Shown here: in pieces, positions 7,504 to 13,199 of the stretch
Layout of the letters: each line of letters starts with the position of its first letter
Position numbering within the stretch: position 1 is the stretch's first letter
Assembly: GCA_005879245.1 (NCBI GenBank)
Contig: VBLA01000058.1
Coordinates: forward strand, 1 to 14,398
Direction: 5' to 3'
DNA from: Deltaproteobacteria bacterium
GTDB taxonomy: Bacteria; Desulfobacterota; Binatia; DP-6
Length of the DNA stretch: 14,398 nt
Notes under the pieces: generated by a model
Seen by the model: only the letters and a program-made list of their open reading frames with translations
What the model was told of the DNA's origin: nothing
Database searches by the model: none
Program-made: the position numbers and the translations under genes

Positions 7504-8577
7504 CTAGAGCGCGAGGTGCGCGCGCGGGTCGTCACCGTATGCCCGTTCGAGCGCGTCGACCGCCTCGCGCACGCGCTCGTTGGCGCCGTCCTTCGGCACC
7601 TGGACCATCAGACGGACGTAAAGATCGCCCGGAGAGCCACCCTTCGGGTCCGGGACCCCGCGCCCGCGGAGTCGCAGGCGTTGCCCTCCCTGGCTGCCCT
7701 TCGGAATCTTCAGCTGCACCCGTCCCTCGGGGGTGGGGACCTCGATCGTGGCGCCGAGCATCGCTTCCCCGACCGTCACCGGCACCTCCATGACGAGATC
7801 CCTCCCTTCGCGCTTGAGGTAGGGGTGCGGGCGCACCTTCACGACGAAGTAGAGGTCGCCCGACCCGGCGCCGCGTCCGGCACCGCCCTTCCCCTTGACC
7901 CGCACGCGCGCCCCGTCACCCACCCCGGCGGGAATCTTGACCGTGAGGCGCTCGCGCTGTTCCACGGAGCCCGTGCCGGTGCAATGCGTGCAGGCGCGCA
8001 TGCCCTGCCGGCCCGTGCCCCCGCAGGTGGGGCACGGCGCCGGCCGCCGGATCGTCACCGCCGTCTTCGTACCGCGGATCGCATCCAGGAAGTCGACCTC
8101 GATCGCATGCTCGATGTCATCGCCCCGGTCGGGTGCGCCGCTCGCGGTCGATCCGCCGCCGAACATCTCGGAGAGGATGTCGCCGAAGCTCCGCTCCGTC
8201 TCCGCCTGCCGGCGCCGCCCGCGAGGTCCCGTCTGCCCGAAGTCGAAGCCGAAGCCCTCGTACCCCTCCGCTCTGGGACGAAAGGAGAAGCCGTGCCCGC
8301 TCTCGCTCCAGCGCTGGTACTCGCGCGCCCGCCCGGGGTCGAAGCCGGGCTGGAGCCCGGCGTGCCCGAACTCGTCGTAGACTTTGCGCTTCTCGGGGTC
8401 GGTGAGGGTGTCGTGGGCGAAGGAGACGTCCTTGAACCGCTCCTCCGCCTGCTTGCTCCCGGGGTTCAGATCCGGATGGTACTTCCGGGCGAGCTTGCGG
8501 TACGCCTTCTTGATCTCATCGGCCGTGGCGGTCTTCGCCACGCCGAGCACGGCGTACAGGTCCTTCTGATTCGCCAT
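7504..8577 (-). CDS. DnaJ/CbpA-like co-chaperone with a reduced zinc domain
   Basis: A J-domain co-chaperone that would stimulate Hsp70 (DnaK) ATPase and deliver unfolded clients. In its 357 residues the J-domain occupies about 5-70 with HPD at 34-36, followed by a Gly/Phe/Arg-rich linker (about 75-150) and the two beta-sandwich substrate-binding domains (about 155-340). Only two CxxCxGxG modules occur, CPTCGGTG (182-189) and CTHCTGTG (196-203). Canonical DnaJ has four and CbpA none, so at most one zinc can be bound. It is intermediate between class A and class B. The ATG at 8577 has GGGAG immediately upstream and lies 21 nt after the rpoZ stop. It is unlikely to be the main housekeeping DnaJ, because dnaK and grpE are not adjacent and the zinc domain is incomplete. 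Confidence 0.92.
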   Translation of the reverse strand: MANQKDLYAVLGVAKTATADEIKKAYRKLARKYHPDLNPGSKQAEERFKDVSFAHDTLTDPEKRKVYDEFGHAGLQPGFDPGRAREYQRWSESGHGFSFRPRAEGYEGFGFDFGQTGPRGRRRQAETERSFGDILSEMFGGGSTASGAPDRGDDIEHAIEVDFLDAIRGTKTAVTIRRPAPCPTCGGTGRQGMRACTHCTGTGSVEQRERLTVKIPAGVGDGARVRVKGKGGAGRGAGSGDLYFVVKVRPHPYLKREGRDLVMEVPVTVGEAMLGATIEVPTPEGRVQLKIPKGSQGGQRLRLRGRGVPDPKGGSPGDLYVRLMVQVPKDGANERVREAVDALERAYGDDPRAHLAL

Positions 8578-8598
8578 CGCTCCCGATGGGCCGCCAAG

Positions 8599-8790
8599 TC
8601 ATTCGGCGTATTCGAGCCGGACCCGTTCGGCCGCGACCTCGCGCAGGGCGGTGACGATCTCCTTGTTGTCCGACTCAACGAGCGGCCGCGCGCCTTTGAG
8701 CAGCTGCTTCGCCCGCCGGGCGGCGAGCAGGACGAGCTCGAAACGGTTCGGAACATGCTCCAGGCAGTCTTCGACGGTGATGCGTGCCAT
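8599..8790 (-). CDS. rpoZ: DNA-directed RNA polymerase omega subunit
   Basis: The 63-residue product matches Rpo[11 protein letters not shown] at the start, then [18 protein letters not shown] (14-31) and the acidic-rich [13 protein letters not shown] (41-53). Omega binds the beta-prime C-terminus, assists polymerase assembly and, in many proteobacteria, contributes to ppGpp response. A longer reading frame continues upstream to about 9081, but it has no similarity to anything, and the ATG at 8790 has AAAGGAGGAG about 9-12 nt upstream, so the short form is chosen. rpoZ often sits near gmk and spoT; neither is seen here. Instead it heads a run with the J-protein and the RpoH-type sigma factor, probably from a promoter in the 114-nt gap shared with the divergent ferritin-like gene. 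Confidence 0.9.
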   Translation of the reverse strand: MARITVEDCLEHVPNRFELVLLAARRAKQLLKGARPLVESDNKEIVTALREVAAERVRLEYAE

Positions 8791-8865
8791 CGCGTTCCAT
8801 CTCCTCCTTTTCTCGGCATTTTCTAACCGAAATCCCGAAGGAAGGGAACCCTCGGGCCGCCGAGC

Positions 8866-8894
8866 TTGACTTGCCCCGGAACGCTCGGTACGTG
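8866..8894 (+). promoter_or_regulatory. possible sigma-70 promoter of the ferritin-like gene
   Basis: TTGACT at 8866-8871 matches the -35 consensus in five of six positions. At a 17-nt spacing lies TACGTG (8889-8894), a weak -10. Transcription would begin near 8901, only a few bases before the ATG at 8905. That fits the absence of a Shine-Dalgarno and would make the mRNA nearly leaderless. The -10 is poor, so this is tentative. Confidence 0.35.
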
Positions 8895-8904
8895 CCTCCG
8901 GCCC

Positions 8905-9357
8905 ATGGGATTCCTGTCGCGCCTGCTCGGTGGCGGCCCGCGCGACCTCCTCGCGGATCTCGCCGAGGACTACCGCGCCGAGGCGATGCAGGCCGCGCAG
9001 CTGCGTATCGACGCCGACAGGGCCCGTTACCCCCAGGTGGCCGACGAGCTGAGACGGCTCGCCGAGGTCGAGGCGTGCCACATGGCCTGGCTCCGCGAGC
9101 GCCTAGTGGCGCTGGGCGGCCAGGTCCCCACGCTCGAAGCGACGCCGACCGCCGGCGCGAACCAGTGGGAGCGCGCGGTCGCCGCCCACCAGGCGGCGCA
9201 GGCCAAGCGGCGCCGCCTGATCGAGCAGATCGCGCACTGGGACCCCGACGAGCCGGAGATCGTCGCACTCCTCAGCCGCATCGAGCGGGAGGATGCGCGG
9301 GAGGGGCGCGCCTACGACGCCGTCATCATGCGAAGCGATCCCCAAGCGATTGATTGA
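8905..9357 (+). CDS. small four-helix protein, possibly ferritin-like
   Basis: The product is 150 residues and the exact family is not recognised. The predicted pattern is four long amphipathic helices: about 14-38, 44-70, 85-111 and 116-142. The second contains [10 protein letters not shown], with an ExxH pair (Glu56, His59) as in ferritin-like diiron proteins. Candidate partner acids are Glu21 or Glu26 in helix 1 and Glu127, Glu129 or Asp130 in helix 4. The usual second ExxH is not clean (EREDAREG), so metal binding is uncertain. The ATG at 8905 is preferred over a TTG at 8866 because [10 protein letters not shown] begins the plausible protein and the upstream stretch looks like a promoter. 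There is no Shine-Dalgarno. It is divergent from rpoZ, and its stop codon is embedded in the first bases of repeat copy A. Confidence 0.65.
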   Translation: MGFLSRLLGGGPRDLLADLAEDYRAEAMQAAQLRIDADRARYPQVADELRRLAEVEACHMAWLRERLVALGGQVPTLEATPTAGANQWERAVAAHQAAQAKRRRLIEQIAHWDPDEPEIVALLSRIEREDAREGRAYDAVIMRSDPQAID

Positions 9358-9589
9358 TCCCGGGGGCCCGTGCGGTGCTCGCGCGCTGACGCGCGCTGCG
9401 CTCCTCCGATGCCCCCGGACCCCGTCGCTCGCCCGCGGCAAAGCCGCGGGCGGCTCCCTCGCGTATCGGCGCGCTGCTCGCGCTGGCAGCAAGGCGCTGA
9501 AGAACGGATCGCCGTCGCATACGGGGAGCGGGGCCGCGGGGCACCCCCGCTCCCCGTCCTCGACCGCGACGGATTTTCAGCGCCTTGCT
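9356..9589 (+). repeat. structured intergenic repeat, copy A
   Basis: This is one of two copies of a multi-hairpin element (the other is at 10522-10683, same orientation). It opens with GATCC, then CCGGGGGC (9360-9367), which pairs with GCCCCCGG (9411-9418) around an inner hairpin GCGCGC-TGAC-GCGCGC (9381-9396). A 24-nt linker at 9405-9428 is identical to copy B. Hairpin 2 follows, CCCGCGGC-AAA-GCCGCGGG (9432-9450), then the shared GGCTCCCTCG (9452-9461), a small GCGCG/CGCGC hairpin (9469-9483), and a 13-bp stem (9521-9533 with 9545-9557). The last stem is nested in an outer 14-bp inverted repeat, AGCAAGGCGCTGAA (9488-9501) with TTCAGCGCCTTGCT (9576-9589). Its 5' edge overlaps the stop of the ferritin-like gene. 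Confidence 0.8.
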
Positions 9590-9740
9590 AGGAGCCCGTC
9601 GTGCTCCCCGTGCCCCTGCTGCGGCATGGGGACTTCGACTCGAGGCACTCCGCGTCGCCTGCCTCCTGCCAGCCGAGCTCGCCGTCGTTGGTCCGATCGA
9701 ACAACCGTCGAACCAGCGTCACGGTCCTTTGCTCCTGCAT
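9588..9740 (-). CDS. small ORF, possibly a truncated gene
   Basis: A 50-codon frame whose ATG at 9740 is preceded at 7 nt by a strong Shine-Dalgarno, GGAGGGG (9748-9754), which is the best reason to list it. The first 28 residues (RRLFDRTNDGELGWQEAGD) look like ordinary protein. They faintly recall a class of small phage or plasmid proteins with an LLxxTxxGxLxWE pattern, but this is a weak impression. The last 20 residues are low-complexity Ser/Gly/Arg/Thr, and the stop codon lies inside the terminal inverted repeat of copy A. The C-terminus may therefore have been cut off when the element arrived. It lies 187 nt downstream of the tlyA remnant. It could be a decayed gene rather than a working one. 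Confidence 0.4.
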   Translation of the reverse strand: MQEQRTVTLVRRLFDRTNDGELGWQEAGDAECLESKSPCRSRGTGSTTGS

Positions 9741-9904
9741 CTCAACACCCCTCCATCGGCGTGGTTCGGATCCGGGCAAGAACGGCACCAGAAGCCCATC
9801 GCGCGGAGGCGCCGGCTGGCTGCCCACCCCTCCCACCTGCACCGGCGGGGACGTCAGAAATTCGACGTCGGTCGCTCTGCCGGCACCGCTCCTCGCGGAA
9901 GGCC

Positions 9905-9924
9905 GGGGCGGTCAGTCCCGCCCC
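9905..9924 (-). terminator. hairpin just after the tlyA stop
   Basis: GGGGCGG (9905-9911) and CCGCCCC (9918-9924) form a 7-bp GC stem with a 6-nt loop. It begins three bases after the tlyA stop codon on the transcribed strand, where the gene run would end. It lacks a U-tract. The 164 nt from 9741 to 9904 contain nothing else I can identify. Confidence 0.4.
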
Positions 9925-9927
9925 TCT

Positions 9928-10527
9928 TCAGCGCGCGAGACAGAGAAAGACTTCGCGGTTGCCCTTGGGGCCGGGGAGCACCGACTCGGCTTCGCCCCGC
10001 ACCGCGAGCCCGAGCGTGGCGGCTGCCCGGCGGACGCCCGCCACGGCGTCGGCGCGGGCTGCCGGATCCCGCACCACCCCGCCCTTCCCAATTCGCTCGC
10101 GCCCCACCTCGAACTGCGGCTTCACGAGCGCCAGGATCGTTCCACCCGGATGCACGAGGGCGACCACCGCGGGCAGCACGCGTGCCAGCGAGATGAAGGA
10201 CACATCGATCACGGCGAGGTCGATCACTTCCGGGATCAGCGCGGCGTCGAGGCTCCGCCCGTTCATCCGCTCGAGCACGACGACGCGGATATCCTGCCGC
10301 AGTGACCACGCGAGCTGGCCGTAGCCGACGTCGACCGCGTACACGCGTCGCGCCCCTCGCCGGAGCAGGCAGTCGGTGAAGCCCCCGGTCGAGGCGCCGA
10401 CATCGAGCGCCACCACGTCTCTCGCCTCGAGGTCGAAGGCATCCAGGGCTCCGGCGAGCTTCTCGCCGCCGGCGCTCCCGGTTGGGGGCGAGGCCCCGGT
10501 CGACGAGAGCCCGGTCAATTCGGATCC
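9928..10527 (-). pseudogene. tlyA: tlyA remnant: FtsJ-type rRNA methyltransferase domain with broken S4 domain
   Basis: TlyA is a 2'-O-methyltransferase of rRNA with an N-terminal S4 RNA-binding domain, about 245 residues in all. The methyltransferase domain is intact from GGEKLAGALDAF through the SAM motif ALDVGASTGGFTD and VDVGYGQL to GPKGNREVFLCL at the end. Upstream, the start of the S4 domain is recognisable (IRIDRALVDRGL, about 10490-10527) but in a different frame. The remaining S4 residues, about 40-45, are gone and the frame shifts near 10470. No convincing native start codon is left, because repeat copy B abuts the S4 start. A GTG inside the repeat (10604-10606) can open the S4 frame, and a TTG at 10518 can open the methyltransferase frame; neither has a good ribosome binding site. 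I call it broken; an assembly error is the alternative. Confidence 0.75.
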
Positions 10528-10683
10528 GGGGGCCCGTGCGCTGCTCGCGCGGCTGCGCCGCGCTCCGCTGCTCCGATGCCCCCGGACCCCGTCGCCGCAC
10601 GCTCACGCGTGCGGCTCCCTCGTCATGGCTCGCGCGCTGGCGCGTGCTCGGGGGGTGCGGGGCGCGGCGAAGCCGCGCCCCGC
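10522..10683 (+). repeat. structured intergenic repeat, copy B
   Basis: This is the second copy of the multi-hairpin element, in the same orientation as copy A. GGATCC is followed by CCGGGGGC (10526-10533), which pairs with GCCCCCGG (10578-10585) around GCGCGGC-TGC-GCCGCGC (10547-10563). The 24-nt linker 10572-10595 is identical to copy A. Hairpin 2 is CCGCACGC-TCAC-GCGTGCGG (10595-10614), then GGCTCCCTCG (10613-10622), a CGCGC/GCGCG hairpin (10631-10644) and a perfect 12-bp stem GCGGGGCGCGGC-GAA-GCCGCGCCCCGC (10657-10683). The stems differ from copy A in sequence yet stay fully paired. The copy sits between ispA and tlyA, antisense to their transcript, and supplies the ispA stop codon. Confidence 0.82.
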
Positions 10684-11472
10684 AGACGCGGACGTTTCGT
10701 CGGCTCGGGTGACGATCTGGGTGGCGATGGCGCGGAGGGGGTCGGCTTTTGGGCCGAAGGGGCGGAGGGCGGCTAGGGCTGCGTCGCGCTCGCGGACGGC
10801 GCTGCGGCGGGCGCCTTTGAGTCCGAGGGTGGCGGGGTACGTCGCCTTGGCGAGCGCCCGGTCTGTATGCCCGTCGGCAGCGGGAGCACCTGCGGCATCG
10901 AGGATGTCATCGACGATCTGGAAGGCGAGGCCGACGTGTTCCCCGTAGGTCGTCAGGCGGCGGAGGGTCGACGGTGGAGCCCCCCCGATCAGCGCTCCCA
11001 TCCGCACGGCGGCCCGCAAGAGCGCACCGGTCTTGCGCCGATGGATCTCCTGCACGCGGGCAAGGCGTGTGCGGTGACCCTCCGCTGCCAGATCGAGCGC
11101 CTGCCCGCCGACCATGCCCCCCTCCCCGGCGGCCGCTGCGACCTCGGCCACCGCCGCGAGCCGCCGCCTCGCCGGAACGGCGCCCGCGGACGCCATCACG
11201 TGGAAGGCCTCGCTGAGGAGGGCGTCGCCGACCAAGATGGCGAGCCCTTCGCCGTACACGCGGTGATTCGTCGGCCGGCCGCGGCGGAGATCATCGTCGT
11301 CCATCGCAGGCAGGTCGTCGTGCACGAGCGAGTAGGTGTGGATCATCTCGAGGGCACACGCGAAAGGAAGCGCCAGGCGGGCCGGGGCCCGCGTCCGGCT
11401 CGCGGGGAAGTGGCTGGCCAGCGCCCGGTTGACGAGCTGCACCCGGGCGGCAAGGTAGCGCGCCACGTCCAT
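10603..11472 (-). CDS. ispA: polyprenyl (farnesyl/geranylgeranyl) diphosphate synthase with internal gap
   Basis: A trans-isoprenyl diphosphate synthase that condenses IPP with allylic diphosphates. The first aspartate-rich motif DDLPAMDDDD (52-61) and the second, FQIVDDILD (184-192), are both present, as are RRGRPTNH and GQALDLAAEG. The segment that should separate PARL (30-33) from ALPFACALEMIHTYS (34-48) is missing. About 35 residues, including the IPP-binding GGKRLRP, are lost in frame near base 11373. The ATG at 11472 lies 4 nt after the xseB stop. At the other end, residues 264-289 are encoded by repeat copy B and the TGA stop sits in its hairpin-2 loop, so the native C-terminus has been replaced by an Arg/Ala-rich tail. 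Length (289) looks normal only because the gap and the added tail cancel. Activity is doubtful as assembled. Confidence 0.82.
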   Translation of the reverse strand: MDVARYLAARVQLVNRALASHFPASRTRAPARLALPFACALEMIHTYSLVHDDLPAMDDDDLRRGRPTNHRVYGEGLAILVGDALLSEAFHVMASAGAVPARRRLAAVAEVAAAAGEGGMVGGQALDLAAEGHRTRLARVQEIHRRKTGALLRAAVRMGALIGGAPPSTLRRLTTYGEHVGLAFQIVDDILDAAGAPAADGHTDRALAKATYPATLGLKGARRSAVRERDAALAALRPFGPKADPLRAIATQIVTRADETSASAGRGFAAPRTPRARASARAMTREPHA

Positions 11473-11476
11473 GTCG

Positions 11477-11722
11477 TCAGCCCGCGCCCTCCGGCAGGGG
11501 CCGGAGAAGGAGCTTCCCGGCGTCGGACTTGAGCAGCAGCTCGACGCGCTGTTCGACCTCCGCCAGCCGCTGCGAGAGCTGACGCACGAGGGCGATGCCC
11601 CGCTCGAAGGCCGCCAGCGATTCCTCGAGTGCCAGCTCACCCTTCTCCAGGCGCTGGACGATTCCTTCCAGCTCGGCGAGCGCCTCCTCGAACCGGCGAG
11701 CGGGGGCTTCGGTCTCTCCCAT
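11477..11722 (-). CDS. xseB: exodeoxyribonuclease VII small subunit
   Basis: The 81-residue product has the hallmarks of XseB: FEEALAELEGIVQRLEKGELALEESL (11-36) followed by AFERGIALVRQLSQRLAEVEQRVELL (38-63), two helices that pack as a hairpin. Several copies associate with one XseA to make exonuclease VII, which degrades single-stranded DNA from both ends. The ATG at 11722 overlaps the last base of the xseA stop (TGATG), the usual coupling for this pair, and the gene ends 4 nt before ispA. A longer upstream frame exists but overlaps xseA and shows no similarity to the family. Confidence 0.95.
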   Translation of the reverse strand: MGETEAPARRFEEALAELEGIVQRLEKGELALEESLAAFERGIALVRQLSQRLAEVEQRVELLLKSDAGKLLLRPLPEGAG

Positions 11723-13068
11723 CACTCCTCCGTGGCGTCGATCCGCGCTTGCGCCCGGCCGCGCGCGAAGAGAACCACGACCGCGTCGCCCGGTGCGAGC
11801 GCCGCCGCATCGTTCACGATCGGGCCGGTCGGCGCACCGCGGCGCACGATCGCGTAACCGCGCGCCAGGCAGGCGAGCGGCGAAAGGGCGTCGAGCCGTG
11901 CCGCCGCACCCTCGAGCCCGGCGCGGGCGTGACGGACGCGCACCGCCAGCGCGAAGCGCAGGCGGCCTGCCGCTGCCTCGAGGCGCTCCCCGGCGCGTCG
12001 CACCGCCGGCGCCGGGCCGCTCCGCTCGAGCCGAGCCGCCAGGGAAGCGACTTCCCGCCCGTCCCAAGCCATCTGCCGCAGGAGCGCCTGCCGCCCGCGC
12101 CCGGCGAGATCATCGACCCGGACGGCAAGGTCAGCGACGCGACGCTCGGGGTCGCCGAGTGCCCGGCGCAGGAACCCGAGCCGTTCGCGCGCGCGCACCA
12201 CGCGTCGAGCGAGCGCGCTCTCCAGGGCCGGGATGGCCCGCGCGAGGCTCGCCGCGACCTCCTCGCGGTCGGGCACGACGAGCGCTGCCGCGGCCGTCGG
12301 CGTGGGAGCGCGTACGTCCGCGACGAAGTCGGCTATGGTGAAGTCCCCCTCGTGACCGACCGCCGATACGACCGGGACGGTCGAGGCCGCGATCGCGCGC
12401 GCCACCACCTCCTCGTTGAAGGCCCACAGATCCTCGAGCGTGCCACCCCCGCGACCGACGATCAGGACGTCCACGCCGCCCAGGCGATTGAGATCCTCGA
12501 TACCCGCCGCGACCTCTCGCGCCGCCCCCGGCCCCTGGACCCGGACGGGGCAGACCACGACCCGCGTGCTCGGCCATCGCGCGAGGAGGATGGTCCGCAT
12601 GTCGTGGATCACGGCGCCGCCGAGCGCGGTCACGATCCCGACCATGTGCGGGAAGCGGGGCAGCGGGCGCTTTCGATCCGCCGCGAAGAGACCCTCGGCT
12701 TCGAGCCGGGCCTTCAGCTGCTCGAAGGCGAGCTGCAGGGCGCCGCGCCCGCGCGGCTCCATCGTGTCGACGTAGAGCTGGAGGGCCCCGCGCGTCGGAT
12801 AGAGACTCACGCGGGCGCGGAGCACCACCTCCATCCCGTCGCCGGGGCGGAAGGCGAGCACCTGCGCCGCGCTCCGGAACATGACCGCGGCGAGCTGGGC
12901 GCGGTCGTCCTTCAGCGTGAAGTAGAGATGCCCCGAGGGCTGGGGCCGGCAGTTCGAGATCTCCCCCGCCACCCACACCATCCCGATCCCACCCTCCAGC
13001 GCGTCGCGCACGCGCCCGGCGAGCTCGCTCACCGACAGGATGCGGACCGCGGTGTCAGCGCGAAACAT
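11722..13068 (-). CDS. xseA: exodeoxyribonuclease VII large subunit
   Basis: The catalytic subunit of exonuclease VII, 448 residues and apparently intact. The N-terminal OB-fold reads ILSVSELAGRV then VWVAGEISNCRPQPSGHLYFTLKD (31-54). The nuclease domain has GALQLAFEQLKARLEAEGLF (109-128), the highly conserved GRGGGTLEDLWAFNEE (205-220) and GHEGDFTIADFVADVRAPTP (238-257). A long helical region of coiled-coil type follows (about 265-400), then the C-terminal LARGYAIVRR segment that contacts XseB. The ATG at 13068 is chosen because the family begins shortly before ILSVSEL. A TTG 51 nt further up would add an Arg-rich tail. No clear Shine-Dalgarno is visible. It starts 131 nt after the protease gene, behind a hairpin. 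Confidence 0.95.
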   Translation of the reverse strand: MFRADTAVRILSVSELAGRVRDALEGGIGMVWVAGEISNCRPQPSGHLYFTLKDDRAQLAAVMFRSAAQVLAFRPGDGMEVVLRARVSLYPTRGALQLYVDTMEPRGRGALQLAFEQLKARLEAEGLFAADRKRPLPRFPHMVGIVTALGGAVIHDMRTILLARWPSTRVVVCPVRVQGPGAAREVAAGIEDLNRLGGVDVLIVGRGGGTLEDLWAFNEEVVARAIAASTVPVVSAVGHEGDFTIADFVADVRAPTPTAAAALVVPDREEVAASLARAIPALESALARRVVRARERLGFLRRALGDPERRVADLAVRVDDLAGRGRQALLRQMAWDGREVASLAARLERSGPAPAVRRAGERLEAAAGRLRFALAVRVRHARAGLEGAAARLDALSPLACLARGYAIVRRGAPTGPIVNDAAALAPGDAVVVLFARGRAQARIDATEE

Positions 13069-13149
13069 CACCGCGGGCCGCGAGCGCGCGTGCGGCCTTC
13101 GGGGAGACGTCGCGACCAACGAGGCGCAGGTGGCGCGAGGATGCGGGAG

Positions 13150-13192
13150 CCGAGGCGCTGCCCTCTCCCCGCCTCCCCGCAGCGCATCTCGG
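13150..13192 (-). terminator. imperfect hairpin between the protease gene and xseA
   Basis: CCGAG-GCGCTGC (13150-13161) pairs with GCAGCGC-AT-CTCGG (13179-13192): a 12-bp stem with a 2-nt bulge and a 17-nt loop. It starts about 8 nt after the stop codon of the CtpA-like gene. There is no U-tract. It may terminate or attenuate transcription into xseA, or simply protect the mRNA 3' end. Confidence 0.35.
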
Positions 13193-13199
13193 GTCCCTC

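Noticed and set aside
7476..7535. GTG start that would lengthen the RpoH-like protein by 20 residues
   Set aside because: It would overlap dnaJ by 32 nt and add an Arg/Ser-rich tail; the ATG at 7475 fits the gene spacing better.
7474..8826. 450-codon open frame on the plus strand opposite dnaJ and rpoZ
   Set aside because: Antisense shadow; dnaJ and rpoZ on the other strand have clear motifs and ribosome binding sites.
8791..9081. Upstream extension of rpoZ to a 160-residue protein
   Set aside because: The extra 97 residues overlap the divergent gene and are not omega-like; the ATG at 8790 has a good ribosome binding site and gives the normal omega length.
9293..10324. 343-codon plus-strand frame running through copy A and the tlyA region
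   Set aside because: It crosses the repeat hairpins and lies antisense to the methyltransferase domain; composition is Ser/Arg/Pro/Ala-rich and no family is recognisable.
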